A model generated the notes under the pieces. The model had not been told where the DNA came from and searched no databases. It saw only the letters and a list, made by a program, of their open reading frames with translations. A program made the position numbers and the translations under genes. Shown piece by piece: positions 24,313-33,090 of a stretch of 64,000 nucleotides of DNA (positions are counted from its first letter, which is position 1; every line of letters begins with the position of its first letter). This DNA is from JAFAGX01 sp035623335 (lineage in GTDB: Bacteria; Acidobacteriota; Terriglobia; Terriglobales; Acidobacteriaceae). The stretch lies in NCBI GenBank assembly GCA_035623335.1, contig DASPTQ010000308.1:1-64000 (forward strand). Reading direction: 5' to 3'.

Positions 24313-25932
24313 TTACAGGTCTCCCAGTTCGAGCGTAACGTCTGCGTTTTTCCAAGCGGCCTCAAATTCTTTTCGAACCCCCTCCACGTTGGCACTCTTG
24401 TTCTGGGCTTCCAAGGCTCGGAGTAGCCCAAAAAGCGACCGGGGATTTCGGGGGTTCTGTTCGAGGTCGGCGCGAAACACGGCTTCCGCTCGCTCCGCTT
24501 GGCCGCTCCGCAGCAATGCGGCTCCTAGAGATTCGCGGACTGGATAAAACCATTCGGGCGGCTCGCCGTAATACAATGTGTCCTCGATTTCTACCCCCTT
24601 CTCCCAATCTTTGATTGCCTGCTCATGATCACCCTTCGCGGTAGCGATCCGGGCATCCAAGATAGTTTCGGCGAGCTCCAGAAAGGTTCGGGCCTTATTG
24701 AAAAACATGCTGAACTCCTGGTCGGCGGGCGTTTGTTCGCGCTCAGTTTCGAGAATTGTTCGTTCCGCTTCTGCCATCGCGATTTGGTTCTTTGCGGCAA
24801 AGGCAGATCCGCGTGCGAAATGCCAAAAGGCTGTCGTCATGGACAGACTCGGGTTCGGTAGAGGCAATTGCAACACTTCCTCCCAACGATGGAAGCGCAC
24901 GAGTACAAAAATCGGATAGGGCACGTACGTCTCGGCGACCGGCATGTCGTGGAGCATCGGACCGACGTGAGCAGCCAGTTCATCGGCAGCTTGCTTGGCG
25001 TGCGCGAAATCGCCACCCATGCTGTAGCTGGCGGAGAGGAAGTGAAGATTGTGGCAGTAATACTGCATGTCGTACATGCTCCCCGTTGTGCCGCTCTCCC
25101 GGAGATAGGTGCGATCGGCTTCGGCTCCAGCCGCGTTGCTTTGGGCGGCTGCCGAGTAGTCTCCTAGGCGCATGTAGACGTGCGCAGGCATGTGCACCAG
25201 GTGACCTGCAGCCGGAGCGAGAATTTCTAAACGATGTGCGCTCGCGAAGGCCCACTCAGGATGGGACGATGCTTCGGTGGCGTGAATGTAATAGTGATTT
25301 GCACCAAGGTGATTGGGATCACGCCGCAACACGGCTTCGAGTGCGGCAAGGATTTCTGCCGTGCCTTCGGTCGGACGACCATCGAGGCTCCATAGCTTCC
25401 AAGGATGAAGATCCATTAAGCTCTCCGCAAAGAGTGTCTTCGCATCTAAATCATCAGGGTAATGCCTGGACAGTTCTCGCATCGCGTTGGCGTACTCTGC
25501 ATCGAGCCTCCTCGGGTCGACCGTCGGATCCGATGAATAGCGATAAGCAAGAGCTTGAATGTAGGCGCGCTCACGTTCTGTGGCGCCCGGCGCGAGTGAC
25601 AATGCTTTCTGTACGGCTTCGTAAGCAGCCTTTTCGTGCGCTGGATCGACATCAAGATTGATGCAAGGACCAAGCGCCAATGCGATGCCCCAAAACGCCA
25701 TAGCCGACCGCGGGTCTAGCTCCGATACTCGTCGAAATGCGCGGGCGGCTTCCTCGTGGTTGAACGCGAAGACCAGTGTCAGTCCCTGATCGAAGAATCG
25801 CTGCGCCTCAGGATTCCTCGTGGAGATGGTGTGGTGATGTTGGCCCAAGCCCGGCAATAGGACTGCCGACCCCGGCTGGGCAAACGATGAGTGACCCACA
25901 AGAAATACAAATACAAGCGCGAGGAGTTCCAT
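24313..25932 (-). CDS. Exported TPR-repeat protein
   Basis: 539 residues with a signal peptide (MELLALVFVFLVGHSSFAQ). The mature part starts with an H-H-H-T-I-S-T segment and then tetratricopeptide-like helices: F-D-Q-G-L-T-L-V-F-A-F-N-H-E-E-A-A-R-A-F is a clear first repeat, and W-E-K-G-V / R-S-G-Q-A-E-R-A-E-A-V-F-R / P-R-N-P-R-S-L-F-G-L form C-terminal repeats. The middle has conserved H-Y-Y-I-H-A-T-E and H-M-P-A-H-V-Y-M-R-L, seen in a widespread bacterial TPR family of unknown function. Probably a periplasmic or surface protein-protein interaction scaffold. It ends about 200 bases before the amidohydrolase promoter region and is transcribed the same way, but the intervening promoter argues for separate units. 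Confidence 0.8.
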   Translation of the reverse strand: MELLALVFVFLVGHSSFAQPGSAVLLPGLGQHHHTISTRNPEAQRFFDQGLTLVFAFNHEEAARAFRRVSELDPRSAMAFWGIALALGPCINLDVDPAHEKAAYEAVQKALSLAPGATERERAYIQALAYRYSSDPTVDPRRLDAEYANAMRELSRHYPDDLDAKTLFAESLMDLHPWKLWSLDGRPTEGTAEILAALEAVLRRDPNHLGANHYYIHATEASSHPEWAFASAHRLEILAPAAGHLVHMPAHVYMRLGDYSAAAQSNAAGAEADRTYLRESGTTGSMYDMQYYCHNLHFLSASYSMGGDFAHAKQAADELAAHVGPMLHDMPVAETYVPYPIFVLVRFHRWEEVLQLPLPNPSLSMTTAFWHFARGSAFAAKNQIAMAEAERTILETEREQTPADQEFSMFFNKARTFLELAETILDARIATAKGDHEQAIKDWEKGVEIEDTLYYGEPPEWFYPVRESLGAALLRSGQAERAEAVFRADLEQNPRNPRSLFGLLRALEAQNKSANVEGVRKEFEAAWKNADVTLELGDL

Positions 25933-26515
25933 TGGGATTCTCTAAGCGTTCAAGGGAGGGTAGCAAACTTCCTGAATCCAAAAACTGCCTGGAATGCTTA
26001 TATCACGTATGTGCTCAACTGCAGCCAAGAACGATTCCTGGCGCCCATTTTGATCCGCGAGCTGATGGTGATGCGTGGGAGGTCGAACTTGACAGTATGT
26101 CCCATCGAATCACTCGCCCAATCGGAGAATCTCAGGCTCGGACTCTGAGCCAAGAACTGCGGAGCCGCAGGTATCGTGAGTAGCGGAAGCTGGCGTTTCG
26201 AGCAAGAGGAATGGAGTCTTGGGCATGGACGCAGAAGGCTGACGCAGAGGACACTTGCGCTTGGTTGAGGTAGGCAGGAAGAGCACACCATGACATGAAG
26301 CCCGGCCCGGCCTTTTGGGTTAAATGCCGCGCGCTCTCGCCGGGATTGCTCTGGTCGCTTGGACCGTGTACGCCAAGCTCGGCCTGGCCATTGCTGCCCT
26401 TGCCTGGTTGAATCCAGATCTGGTCTGGGATCATCAGGACAGAGGCAACTGAACGGTCATTCCTGACCCAGCCGCCTCGCTTGGCAGGATTAAACTTTCG
26501 CACAGGGAGGGAGAT
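25933..26515. other. Mostly non-coding intergenic stretch
   Basis: About 580 bases between the leftward TPR gene and the rightward 93-residue gene. Open frames on both strands look like chance frames, except a possible 42-codon hydrophobic frame at 26324. It should contain the TPR gene promoter; I find no convincing -35/-10 pair. Confidence 0.4.
26324..26452 (+). CDS. Possible small hydrophobic protein, 42 residues
   Basis: ATG to TGA gives 42 residues: a basic start, one hydrophobic helix (about 6-29, A-G-I-A-L-V-A-W-T-V-Y-A-K-L-G-L-A-I-A-A-L) and a short polar tail ending D-H-Q-D-R-G-N. The shape is that of a single-pass small membrane protein. There is no good ribosome-binding site, and I recognise no family, so it could be chance or a remnant of a larger membrane protein. 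Confidence 0.25.
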   Translation: MPRALAGIALVAWTVYAKLGLAIAALAWLNPDLVWDHQDRGN

Positions 26516-26797
26516 ATGGACCGCTACTTGATCGAGACGCCTCACACAGGCTCGCAATGCCTTGCTTTGATCAAACAGCTCAACGCTCAAGGCTATCTCT
26601 GGAATTTTAACTGGGGATGCGAAGCTGGCACCCATAGCGGGTGGGCCATCATTGAGGCGGAAAATCAGGCACAGGCTCGGCTGGCGGTACCGCCCCTAGT
26701 ACGCAGTCAGGCGCGCGTTGTTAAGCTGAACAAGTTCGACGCCACAACGATTGCGTATTACGAGAAGCAAAGGGAGGCCGTTCCCTCTCAGGGTTAG
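26516..26797 (+). CDS. Small hypothetical protein, 93 residues
   Basis: Starts M-D-R-Y-L-I-E-T-P-H-T with a very good ribosome-binding site (AGGGAGGGAGAT just before ATG), so it is probably real. It has a beta-strand start, a helix around T-G-S-Q-C-L-A-L-I-K-Q-L, a Trp-rich middle (Y-L-W-N-F-N-W-G-C-E-A-G-T-H-S-G-W) and a helix-strand end, which suggests a ferredoxin-like alpha/beta fold such as dimeric alpha/beta barrel proteins. No catalytic motif and no signal peptide are seen. I do not recognise the family and assign no function. It stands alone between long non-coding stretches. Confidence 0.6.
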   Translation: MDRYLIETPHTGSQCLALIKQLNAQGYLWNFNWGCEAGTHSGWAIIEAENQAQARLAVPPLVRSQARVVKLNKFDATTIAYYEKQREAVPSQG

Positions 26798-27237
26798 GCT
26801 GGGTGGGCAGTGCAAGCGATGACCAATAAGCAGCCACCCCTAATACCCTCTTCCAGCGGCGCAGGCTCTCGCCTGTTTTCAGCTCATGGATGTGGCCGGG
26901 ATCGTTGAGGCTTGAGATGGCTCTGGTCGTGAACCGCTGGGTTTAACCTTGATTCACCATGGGTCCGAGCATTGGGTTGCAACCCTGCGACCGTCCCGCT
27001 CGGCTACCCTCCAAAAGCCTCGAGTCAGCGGTCTGAGCAAGCCACGATCGCAGGCACTGCGGAATACCGCCAGACCAAGGGAGATGAAAATCTGACCCCT
27101 GGTGCTTACCAAGGGGTCGATCGCGGTCTGCTGTACTTTACGGTCATCGGCTCAGACGAGCATCGGTCAGTCCGAACAGACGATTCTCGAACTGCCTATT
27201 CGCCCCAACCATAGAATCTCGGCCGGAGATCCTAACC
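26798..27237. other. Intergenic stretch, nothing recognised
   Basis: About 440 bases between the small 93-residue gene and the 3' end of the methyltransferase gene. Some short GC-rich inverted segments occur around 26970-27000 but do not fold into a tRNA or a clear terminator. No gene supported. Confidence 0.4.
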
Positions 27238-28059
27238 TCAGGTTCGCACTGCGATCACTTCCAGATACTCGGATGAGACCACGGTGAGCTCATCTCCTCC
27301 GCGATTATGAGCGGACCACAACGCCTCCAGCTCTTTACGGAGCCTCTGCGCGGCAGTTGTATCCAACGATGCGAAGGCGCGATTGCTGGGACCGTAGTAC
27401 TGACGAAAGAACTCTACCACTTCCGCTGGCGGGAAGGGGTAGGTGAAGCTGTACTGGCGTCGCGTCATCCTAAGATCCGAGACCCCGTGGCCCAATCGCT
27501 CGCGCACCACAGCTTCATCGCCCCACAGCACTGGCGCTGGCATACCTGAGGGAGCGATGAACTGGGCAAAGGTTGTGAACATTTGTCCAACAAATCCTTC
27601 GCGCGTCCAATTTCCCATGGCGATCGTGCCTCCTGGACTGCACACTCGCAACAGCTCGCGGGCTACGAGTTCCGGCCGCGGAGCAAACATGGCCCCGACC
27701 AGACTGGTCACGACGTCAAAGCTGGCGTCATTCACGGGGAGCGCTTCGGCGTCACCTTCTATGAAGCGAGCGTTGAGACCTTCCGCCCTGGCGCGTGCCT
27801 GTGCACGCTGCACCAGGTTCGGCGCGATGTCCACGCCGGTAACGCGGACTCCATCCCGTGCCGCCCACAACGCGACTTGACCCGATCCGCAAGCCACATC
27901 GAGCAGCTGGCATCCCGCCGGAACATCGAGTTGTTCGTAGAAACTGCGCGCGCCTTGCTCCATATAGCGCGAGAAGCGGTCGTAGTCTCCAGCCATCCAG
28001 GTCTCTTTCAGCTTTATCTTCAGACTGTCGATTTCCGGTGCGATTGTAGTGGTGCTCAT
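27238..28059 (-). CDS. SAM-dependent class I methyltransferase
   Basis: About 273 residues. Motif I, L-L-D-V-A-C-G-S-G-Q-V-A, at about 48-59, then the acidic V-T-G-V-D-I-A-P-N strand end and E-G-D-A-E-A-L-P with S-F-D-V-V-T-S are the standard SAM-binding elements of the UbiE/Methyltransf_11/25 group. The frame could start at 28104, but the ATG at 28059 is chosen because GAGGAGGAAACC directly precedes it. The methyl acceptor is unknown. It is divergent from the AraC-family regulator gene to its right, with about 150 bases between the starts, so that regulator may control it. Confidence 0.82.
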   Translation of the reverse strand: MSTTTIAPEIDSLKIKLKETWMAGDYDRFSRYMEQGARSFYEQLDVPAGCQLLDVACGSGQVALWAARDGVRVTGVDIAPNLVQRAQARARAEGLNARFIEGDAEALPVNDASFDVVTSLVGAMFAPRPELVARELLRVCSPGGTIAMGNWTREGFVGQMFTTFAQFIAPSGMPAPVLWGDEAVVRERLGHGVSDLRMTRRQYSFTYPFPPAEVVEFFRQYYGPSNRAFASLDTTAAQRLRKELEALWSAHNRGGDELTVVSSEYLEVIAVRT

Positions 28060-28208
28060 GGTTTCCTCCTCTTCAGTGCTACACCGAGGCTTACTATGCC
28101 CCACGATGGCTGCCGCTTACTTACCCGAACGTCCGGTTTTCTTGCTCGCGGCACTGTTACCGTGTGATGATTTGCTCAAGAGTCCGGAAAGGTTTACCGG
28201 GAGTCCTT

Positions 28209-29204
28209 GTGGATGTGCTTTCCGAAGTGTTGAAGGTAGTGAAGCTTCATGGGGCGATGTTTTACAACGGAGAATTCTCTTCCCCCTGGAGTGTCTGCTC
28301 ACCGGCGTCTCGTACGGTTGCACCCTATCTGGCGCCCGGCGCGGGGCATGTCATCATCTATCATTTGCTCACCGAAGGCCACGCCTCGGCCCGGCTGGTC
28401 GATGGGGAACGCATAGCGCTCGACGCCGGGGAGCTGGTGATCTTTCCCCATGGTGATTCCCACATCATCGAGAACGGCCCTCCCACCAAAACTGTGGATC
28501 TGGCGAAGGAATTGGCTCGAATTGTTGCTCAGGGACTGAAGCTGTCGCGTCTCGGCGGCGGTGGAGAGATCACGAAATTCATTTGTGGCTTCATGGCATG
28601 CGACCCGCAACTGAGCCAGGTCTTTCTTAGCGGATTGCCACCTGTGTTCAAAGTGAACATTCGCAACGCCGCGGGTAGATGGTTAGAAAATTCGATCCGC
28701 TTTTCCGTGAATGAGGCTGACGCTTCTCGTGCTGGGGGAGAAGCAGTCTTGGCCAAACTCTCAGAGGTATTGTTCGTAGAAACACTGCGGATCTACATCG
28801 CGCGCCTTCCCCCTGACCAAACAGGGTGGCTAGCCTGCGCTCGCGACGCGGAGGTCGGAACAACGCTGGCACTCATGCACCGGAATCCTGCGCATCCGTG
28901 GACCATTGCTTCCTTGGCCAAAGAGGCGGGAGTGTCACGCTCGGTGCTCGCCGAGCGCTTTCGCCGCTACCTCAACGAGGCTCCTATGGCTTACCTCACG
29001 CGCTGGCGACTTCAGTTGGGAGCTCAGATGTTGGACTCCACCAGTTTTTCGGTGGCACAGATCGCAGCCGAAGTGGGCTATGAGTCCGAAGCTGCTTTCA
29101 ACCGTGCCTTCAAACGTGCGTTCCTCGTGCCTCCCGCACGTTTTCGCAGCCAATCGAGATCGGCTCATGCGACCAAGCGTGCAGCAAGGCCCGTCAGACA
29201 CTAG
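28209..29204 (+). CDS. AraC-family transcriptional regulator (cupin_6 type)
   Basis: About 331 residues. The N-terminal half is the cupin-like effector domain of the AraC_binding type (L-S-E-V-L-K-V-V-K-L-H-G-A-M-F at the start, then G-H-V-I-I-Y-H and G-E-L-V-I-F-P-H-G-D-S-H). The C-terminal 100 residues are the double helix-turn-helix: W-T-I-A-S-L-A-K-E-A-G-V-S-R-S-V-L and Q-I-A-A-E-V-G-Y-E-S-E-A-A-F-N-R-A-F-K. An ATG exists at 28164, but GTG at 28209 starts exactly where the family begins and has GGGAG five bases upstream. It is divergent from a methyltransferase and followed by an alcohol dehydrogenase on the same strand; either may be a target. The inducer is unknown. Confidence 0.85.
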   Translation: MDVLSEVLKVVKLHGAMFYNGEFSSPWSVCSPASRTVAPYLAPGAGHVIIYHLLTEGHASARLVDGERIALDAGELVIFPHGDSHIIENGPPTKTVDLAKELARIVAQGLKLSRLGGGGEITKFICGFMACDPQLSQVFLSGLPPVFKVNIRNAAGRWLENSIRFSVNEADASRAGGEAVLAKLSEVLFVETLRIYIARLPPDQTGWLACARDAEVGTTLALMHRNPAHPWTIASLAKEAGVSRSVLAERFRRYLNEAPMAYLTRWRLQLGAQMLDSTSFSVAQIAAEVGYESEAAFNRAFKRAFLVPPARFRSQSRSAHATKRAARPVRH

Positions 29205-29346
29205 TTGGCAGCGGGAAGATGGCCACCACTAGAACCTGCGATTCCAACCTATCTATGTAGGGCCTGCGGCCGGCGAAATCTCAGGCAGACAAATCATGCA
29301 CCGATGGCAACAGCGCTCGCATCGAATCGCACTAGGGGGTAGCGTT

Positions 29347-30333
29347 ATGAAAGCCGCGGTCGTTCCCGCTGTGAGCAGTTCGTGGCAGGTCAAAGAGGTT
29401 CCGCAACCTCAACCCGGAACTAATCAAGTGCTGGTGAAGATGCATGCCAGTGGCATCTGCTACACCGACGTGCACGAAACACTCGGACACATTCCCGGCC
29501 AATTTCCTCGCATTCTAGGCCACGAGCCGGTTGGCGAGATCGTTGCCGTGGCTCCCGATGTCACCACACGGAAAGTGGGCGACCGCGTGGGCACGGCCTG
29601 GATTCAATCCACGTGTGGACGTTGCGAATGGTGCCAGCGCGGCCGCAGGATGTTCTGCCCGTATCTGAGGGGCACAGGGCTGGATGTGCAGGGCGGTCAC
29701 GCCGAGTACATGTTGATGAATGCCGACGTCACCTACCTGATTCCCGAAAAGGTTTCTTACGAGCAAGCAGCCCCGATCTTTTGCGCCGGTTATACCGTCT
29801 ATAGCGGGCTCCGCTGGGCCGATCCCCAGCCGCACGAGCGCGTCGCCGTGCTCGGGATCGGGGGGCTTGGGCACTTGGCAGTGCAATACGCGAAAGCTGC
29901 GGGCTTCGTGACGATCGCCATTTCTCGCTCCCCCGATAAAGACAAGATGATCCGCGATCTCGGTGCGGATGAGGTTGTCCGCGATGGCAAGAGCTTGGCT
30001 GCGGCGGGTGGTGCGGACGTGATCCTGAGCACCTCCAATTCAACCAGGTCGATGATAGACAGCATTCAGGGGTTGCGGCCGGACGGCCGACTCGTCGCTA
30101 TGGGCGTTGACGCAGAGCCGCTTTCCGTTTCGTTGACGGATCTTATCTTGAAGCGCATTCGGATCATCGGCAGCCAGCAAAACGGCCCTGAGTATCTCTT
30201 CGAAGCGCTGGATTTCGTAGCGCAGGGAAAAGTTAAGACGATGACCGAGACGTACCCATTGGCAGAGGCACCGAAGGCGTACGAGCGGGTTGCGGAGGGC
30301 AAGGCCCGGTTCCGCGCCGTCCTCACCATGTAA
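29347..30333 (+). CDS. Zinc-dependent alcohol dehydrogenase
   Basis: About 328 residues of the medium-chain dehydrogenase family. Catalytic zinc ligands are Cys in G-I-C-Y-T-D, His in G-H-E-P-V-G-E and the later Cys in F-C-A-G-Y-T-V; the structural zinc lobe is C-G-R-C-E-W-C-x7-C. The cofactor fold has G-I-G-G-L-G-H-L-A-V-Q-Y-A-K-A. The frame opens at 29296, but the ATG at 29347 (MKAAVVPAV) follows AGGGGG and matches the family start. Likely oxidises or reduces a primary alcohol/aldehyde with NAD(P). It follows the AraC regulator gene by 142 bases, and a broken carboxymuconolactone-decarboxylase-like gene follows it. Confidence 0.9.
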   Translation: MKAAVVPAVSSSWQVKEVPQPQPGTNQVLVKMHASGICYTDVHETLGHIPGQFPRILGHEPVGEIVAVAPDVTTRKVGDRVGTAWIQSTCGRCEWCQRGRRMFCPYLRGTGLDVQGGHAEYMLMNADVTYLIPEKVSYEQAAPIFCAGYTVYSGLRWADPQPHERVAVLGIGGLGHLAVQYAKAAGFVTIAISRSPDKDKMIRDLGADEVVRDGKSLAAAGGADVILSTSNSTRSMIDSIQGLRPDGRLVAMGVDAEPLSVSLTDLILKRIRIIGSQQNGPEYLFEALDFVAQGKVKTMTETYPLAEAPKAYERVAEGKARFRAVLTM

Positions 30334-30442
30334 CCGCCGATTCCGTGGGCATTACTTAATCCTAGCGTGCACGGCAAGCGCGACAGGCAAGTTCAGAACT
30401 CAACGAGATCACGGTACCTTCTGTCTCCCCACGCAATGAGGC

Positions 30443-30960
30443 GAGGTACGTCGTCCTCAGACCACCACACCGAGCGAGATTTCCGAGATCATCACGCATC
30501 TCGCGTTTTACTCGGGCTGGGGGAATGCGATATCGGCCGCGGCCGGTGCGAAAGATGTCTTCGCCCGGCGCAAGATCGGAACCGACCGACTGCCAGTAGC
30601 TTCGCCCACGCCTCTTCCACTCGATGAGGCAGCCGAGGCCAAACGCGTCGCCAGTGTCGAGCAACAGTTCGGCACCGTGGCCCCAGGAATCCTCGAGTAC
30701 ACCACCGACGTCTTGTTCCGCGACTTGTGGCTTCGTCCGGACTTTGCGCCGCGGGATCGAGCTTAGTGACGGTCAGCGCGCTCATTGCATGCGGCCAAGC
30801 CGCGCAAATCATTTACCACCTCAAGCGAGCGATGGATTGCGGACTGACACAGCAGCAGGCTGCGGAAGTTATCACGCATCTGGCCTTCTACGCCGGGTGG
30901 CCAAACGCCTTCTCAGCCCTGCCGGTAGCAAAGGATGTGTTCGAAAAGCGCTCTCGCTAG
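30443..30960 (+). pseudogene. Two-domain carboxymuconolactone decarboxylase-like gene, truncated and frameshifted
   Basis: One frame (about 30443-30766) encodes S-E-I-S-E-I-I-T-H-L-A-F-Y-S-G-W-G-N-A, a linker, and L-F-R-D-L-W-L-R-P-D-F-A-P-R-D-R, then stops at TAG. The next frame resumes with V-T-V-S-A-L-I-A-C-G-Q-A-A-Q and ends E-V-I-T-H-L-A-F-Y-A-G-W-P-N-A at 30960. Adding one base after 'gatcg' at about 30760 joins them as D-R-S-L-V-T-V, the family consensus. The first domain also lacks its N-terminal half and any start codon. Family members are AhpD-fold proteins (decarboxylases or peroxidase-like). It lies just after a zinc alcohol dehydrogenase, a common partner of such proteins. Confidence 0.8.
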
Positions 30961-31040
30961 CCTGCGGTTGGAGAGATCCAAATACCGGCCATTACCACGG
31001 ACACTCAAACCTATTCAGACAGTGTAAGTTGCTTAATATA

Positions 31041-32282
31041 ATGATGTTTGATATGGCCCAAAATGAGGACACAGGAGCGGACATCTCCAAGGCCAAGGAT
31101 GGGGGCGAGCCGGTCTCCCAGATGGAGCCGCTGTTGGTCGGTGCCCGCCATCGGGGAAAGCTGACAGACCTAGCTCTCGAGTTGGCCTTGAAGGCAGCGG
31201 GCTTCCGGCGCAGCCTGCCCGAGAGCATGCTGAGATCGCTGGTCGACCTGGTGCGGGTGGCGAACAGTTACTACAGCAATCTGATCGAAGGCCACGACAC
31301 GCAACCCATCGATATTGAGCGGGCGTTAAGAAATGATTACAGCCAGGATCGCTACAAACGCGACCTTCAGTTGGAAGCCAAGGCGCATATCGCCGTTCAG
31401 GAGTGGATCGATCTAGGTGGGTTGCGAGGACGTGTCACGAGCACCGACGGCATCCTCGAGATACAACGGCGTTTTTGCAGCCTTTTGCCCGAAAATCTTC
31501 TTTGGGTTGGGGATCCCGAAACGAAGGAACGGTTCCGGGTCCAGGCCGGAGAAACCCGCAAGCGAGATGTGCTGGGGACGACGCGCTTTGCCGTCAGTGC
31601 CGGCGCGGTACCTCGCTTTCTCGCTCGCTTCGCAGAGGTGTACGGGGCGGTGAACAAAACCGATTCCGTCCTTGCGGCGGCGACAGCGCACCACCGATTG
31701 CTCTGGATTCAACCATTTCTAGATGGAAATGGTCGCGTGGCACGTCTCATGTCTCATGCCATGTTGCTCGAAAGTTTGGACACGGGCGCCGTTTGGTCGG
31801 TGGCGAGAGGGTTGGCGCGGAGTGTCGACACCTACAAACGTCACCTCGAAGCGTGCGACCAGCCGCGTCGCAATGATCTGGACGGCCGCGGTCAACTGAG
31901 CGAGGAAGCTCTGGCGGCCTTTGCAGAGTTTTTCTTCGGTATCTGTATCGACCAGGTCGACTTCATGGAAGGGTTGTTTCAGCCGGATCGCCTGCGCACG
32001 CGCATCCGGGTGTGGGCTGAGGAAGAAATTCGTCTGGGTAAGCTCCCGGCGAAATCGGAGAGCATTCTGGAAGCCATTCTGTCCCGAGGGGAATTGCTCC
32101 GCCGTGACGCGGCAGTCGTTGTGAATACGAGCGATCGACAGGCGAGGAGGATTGTCTCCGTGCTGCTCGATCACGGCGTGCTGACCTCGGAAAGTCCGCG
32201 CTCGCCGCTGCGGCTCGTGTTTCCCGCTCATCTGGCTTCCCTCTGGATGCCAGGATTGTTTCCGGAGCGGAAGGCTTCGTAA
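31041..32282 (+). CDS. Fic-family protein with Gln in place of the catalytic His
   Basis: About 413 residues. The N-terminal helix has A-N-S-Y-Y-S-N-L-I-E-G, matching the autoinhibitory (S/T)xxxE(G/N) motif. The Fic core motif reads W-I-Q-P-F-L-D-G-N-G-R-V-A-R; canonical Fic AMP-transferases have His where this protein has Gln (codon CAA, residue about 224). The C-terminus has a winged-helix-like segment (L-R-R-D-A-A-V-V-V-N-T-S-D-R-Q-A-R-R-I-V). Fic proteins transfer AMP to protein hydroxyls and need the His as base, so this protein is probably inactive in AMPylation or does something else. Starts are possible at 31041, 31044 and 31053. The open frame extends further upstream but that part overlaps the broken decarboxylase-like gene and is not coding. 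Confidence 0.85.
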   Translation: MMFDMAQNEDTGADISKAKDGGEPVSQMEPLLVGARHRGKLTDLALELALKAAGFRRSLPESMLRSLVDLVRVANSYYSNLIEGHDTQPIDIERALRNDYSQDRYKRDLQLEAKAHIAVQEWIDLGGLRGRVTSTDGILEIQRRFCSLLPENLLWVGDPETKERFRVQAGETRKRDVLGTTRFAVSAGAVPRFLARFAEVYGAVNKTDSVLAAATAHHRLLWIQPFLDGNGRVARLMSHAMLLESLDTGAVWSVARGLARSVDTYKRHLEACDQPRRNDLDGRGQLSEEALAAFAEFFFGICIDQVDFMEGLFQPDRLRTRIRVWAEEEIRLGKLPAKSESILEAILSRGELLRRDAAVVVNTSDRQARRIVSVLLDHGVLTSESPRSPLRLVFPAHLASLWMPGLFPERKAS

Positions 32283-32289
32283 GAGAAGG

Positions 32290-32583
32290 AAATTGCGGCA
32301 TTGCACCCGAGCGTTGGCCTGGCCCTTCTGCGAAAACGAGCTGCGGTTTCGTCGAGGTCGCGCGGCTTTTCATAGATCCCACCATCCCTTGAAACCACGG
32401 CGCCCGGGCAATCGGCGGCAACTTTCCAGGCTTTGGCTTCAGCGAGCTGGCGAGTGAGCTCGACGGGATTATCGTGGCGAATGGATTTTTCATGATGCAG
32501 CTGGGACGGGTTTCGTATCTGAGGCCGAGGAGGTCGAGGGCGCGTTTGCGAAAGGGAGATTCTGAGGCAAGGACAAGTCTCAT
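32290..32583 (-). pseudogene. maf: Frameshifted and truncated maf (nucleotide pyrophosphatase) gene
   Basis: From the ATG at 32583 the frame reads M-R-L-V-L-A-S-E-S-P-F-R-K-R-A-L-D-L-L-G, the classic Maf N-terminus, to R-P-S-C-I. A one-base loss then shifts the frame; the other frame continues E-K-S-I-R-H-D-N-P-V-E-L-T-R-Q-L-A-E-A-K-A and G-A-V-V-S, then jumps to G-G-I-Y-E-K-P-R-D-L-D-E-T-A, so a block that includes the metal-binding G-D motif is missing. The sequence fades near 32290. Intact Maf enzymes hydrolyse non-canonical nucleoside triphosphates. Clearly non-functional here. Confidence 0.8.
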
Positions 32584-33090
32584 GGCGGCGCCTGTCCGGA
32601 AGGGATCAGTGAGGATAAATTTTGCTCTAAAACGCAACGGGCAAGAGAGGTTCAAATCGACAGGCCCGCGGTTGCAGGACCGAACGCGCGAGAAGAGTCC
32701 TAGGCCTGCTTGATTTGGAATGATCGGTTGGGAAGTGATCAGCCACGACCACAAATGCGGTCGCCACTTAACCTTCAACTAACCCTGGGGCCGGCTCTAA
32801 TGTTTGCACTGACACAAAATGAAAGTTGGGCGTCCGAAATTTTTAACGAGGATTTGCCGACCCTACCGGGGAAACTCGCAGTGGCATTTAACTTAGCAAA
32901 CCTCTGGGGGAGTTCGTAGGTGGGAGCTTCCGACTGCGGATCTTGCCTTGTCGAACCGGGTCCTCAAACCACTGCATGTACCTGAAGCCTCCAAGGATCC
33001 GTCGGGCAATGGTGTCACTTGGACTCTATTAAGCGATGTTGGGGCCGCGGCAGTTGTGTCAAGCGAGATGCCAAGCTCGTAGCCAGCTCA
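32584..33090. other. Intergenic stretch, nothing recognised
   Basis: About 500 bases between the 5' end of the maf pseudogene and the 3' end of the glucosidase gene. Short open frames exist on the plus strand (for example 32710-32919) without ribosome-binding sites or recognisable motifs. Confidence 0.4.

Noticed and set aside
26132..26635. 167-codon minus-strand frame around 26.1-26.6 kb
   Set aside because: Overlaps the start of the well-initiated 93-residue gene and shows no motif.
26940..27010. tRNA-like GC-rich inverted segments
   Set aside because: They do not form a cloverleaf with a T-loop GTTCRA and acceptor stem.
30624..31040. Upstream 139-codon extension of the Fic frame
   Set aside because: It overlaps the carboxymuconolactone-decarboxylase-like pseudogene in another frame and resembles no Fic N-terminus.
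32640..32680. GGTTCAAATC word resembling a tRNA T-arm
   Set aside because: No matching acceptor, D or anticodon arms in the flanks.
31963..32778. 271-codon minus-strand frame across the maf region
   Set aside because: It contains the maf N-terminus but then follows the wrong frame; the true signal is a frameshifted maf pseudogene, and the remainder is antisense to the Fic gene.
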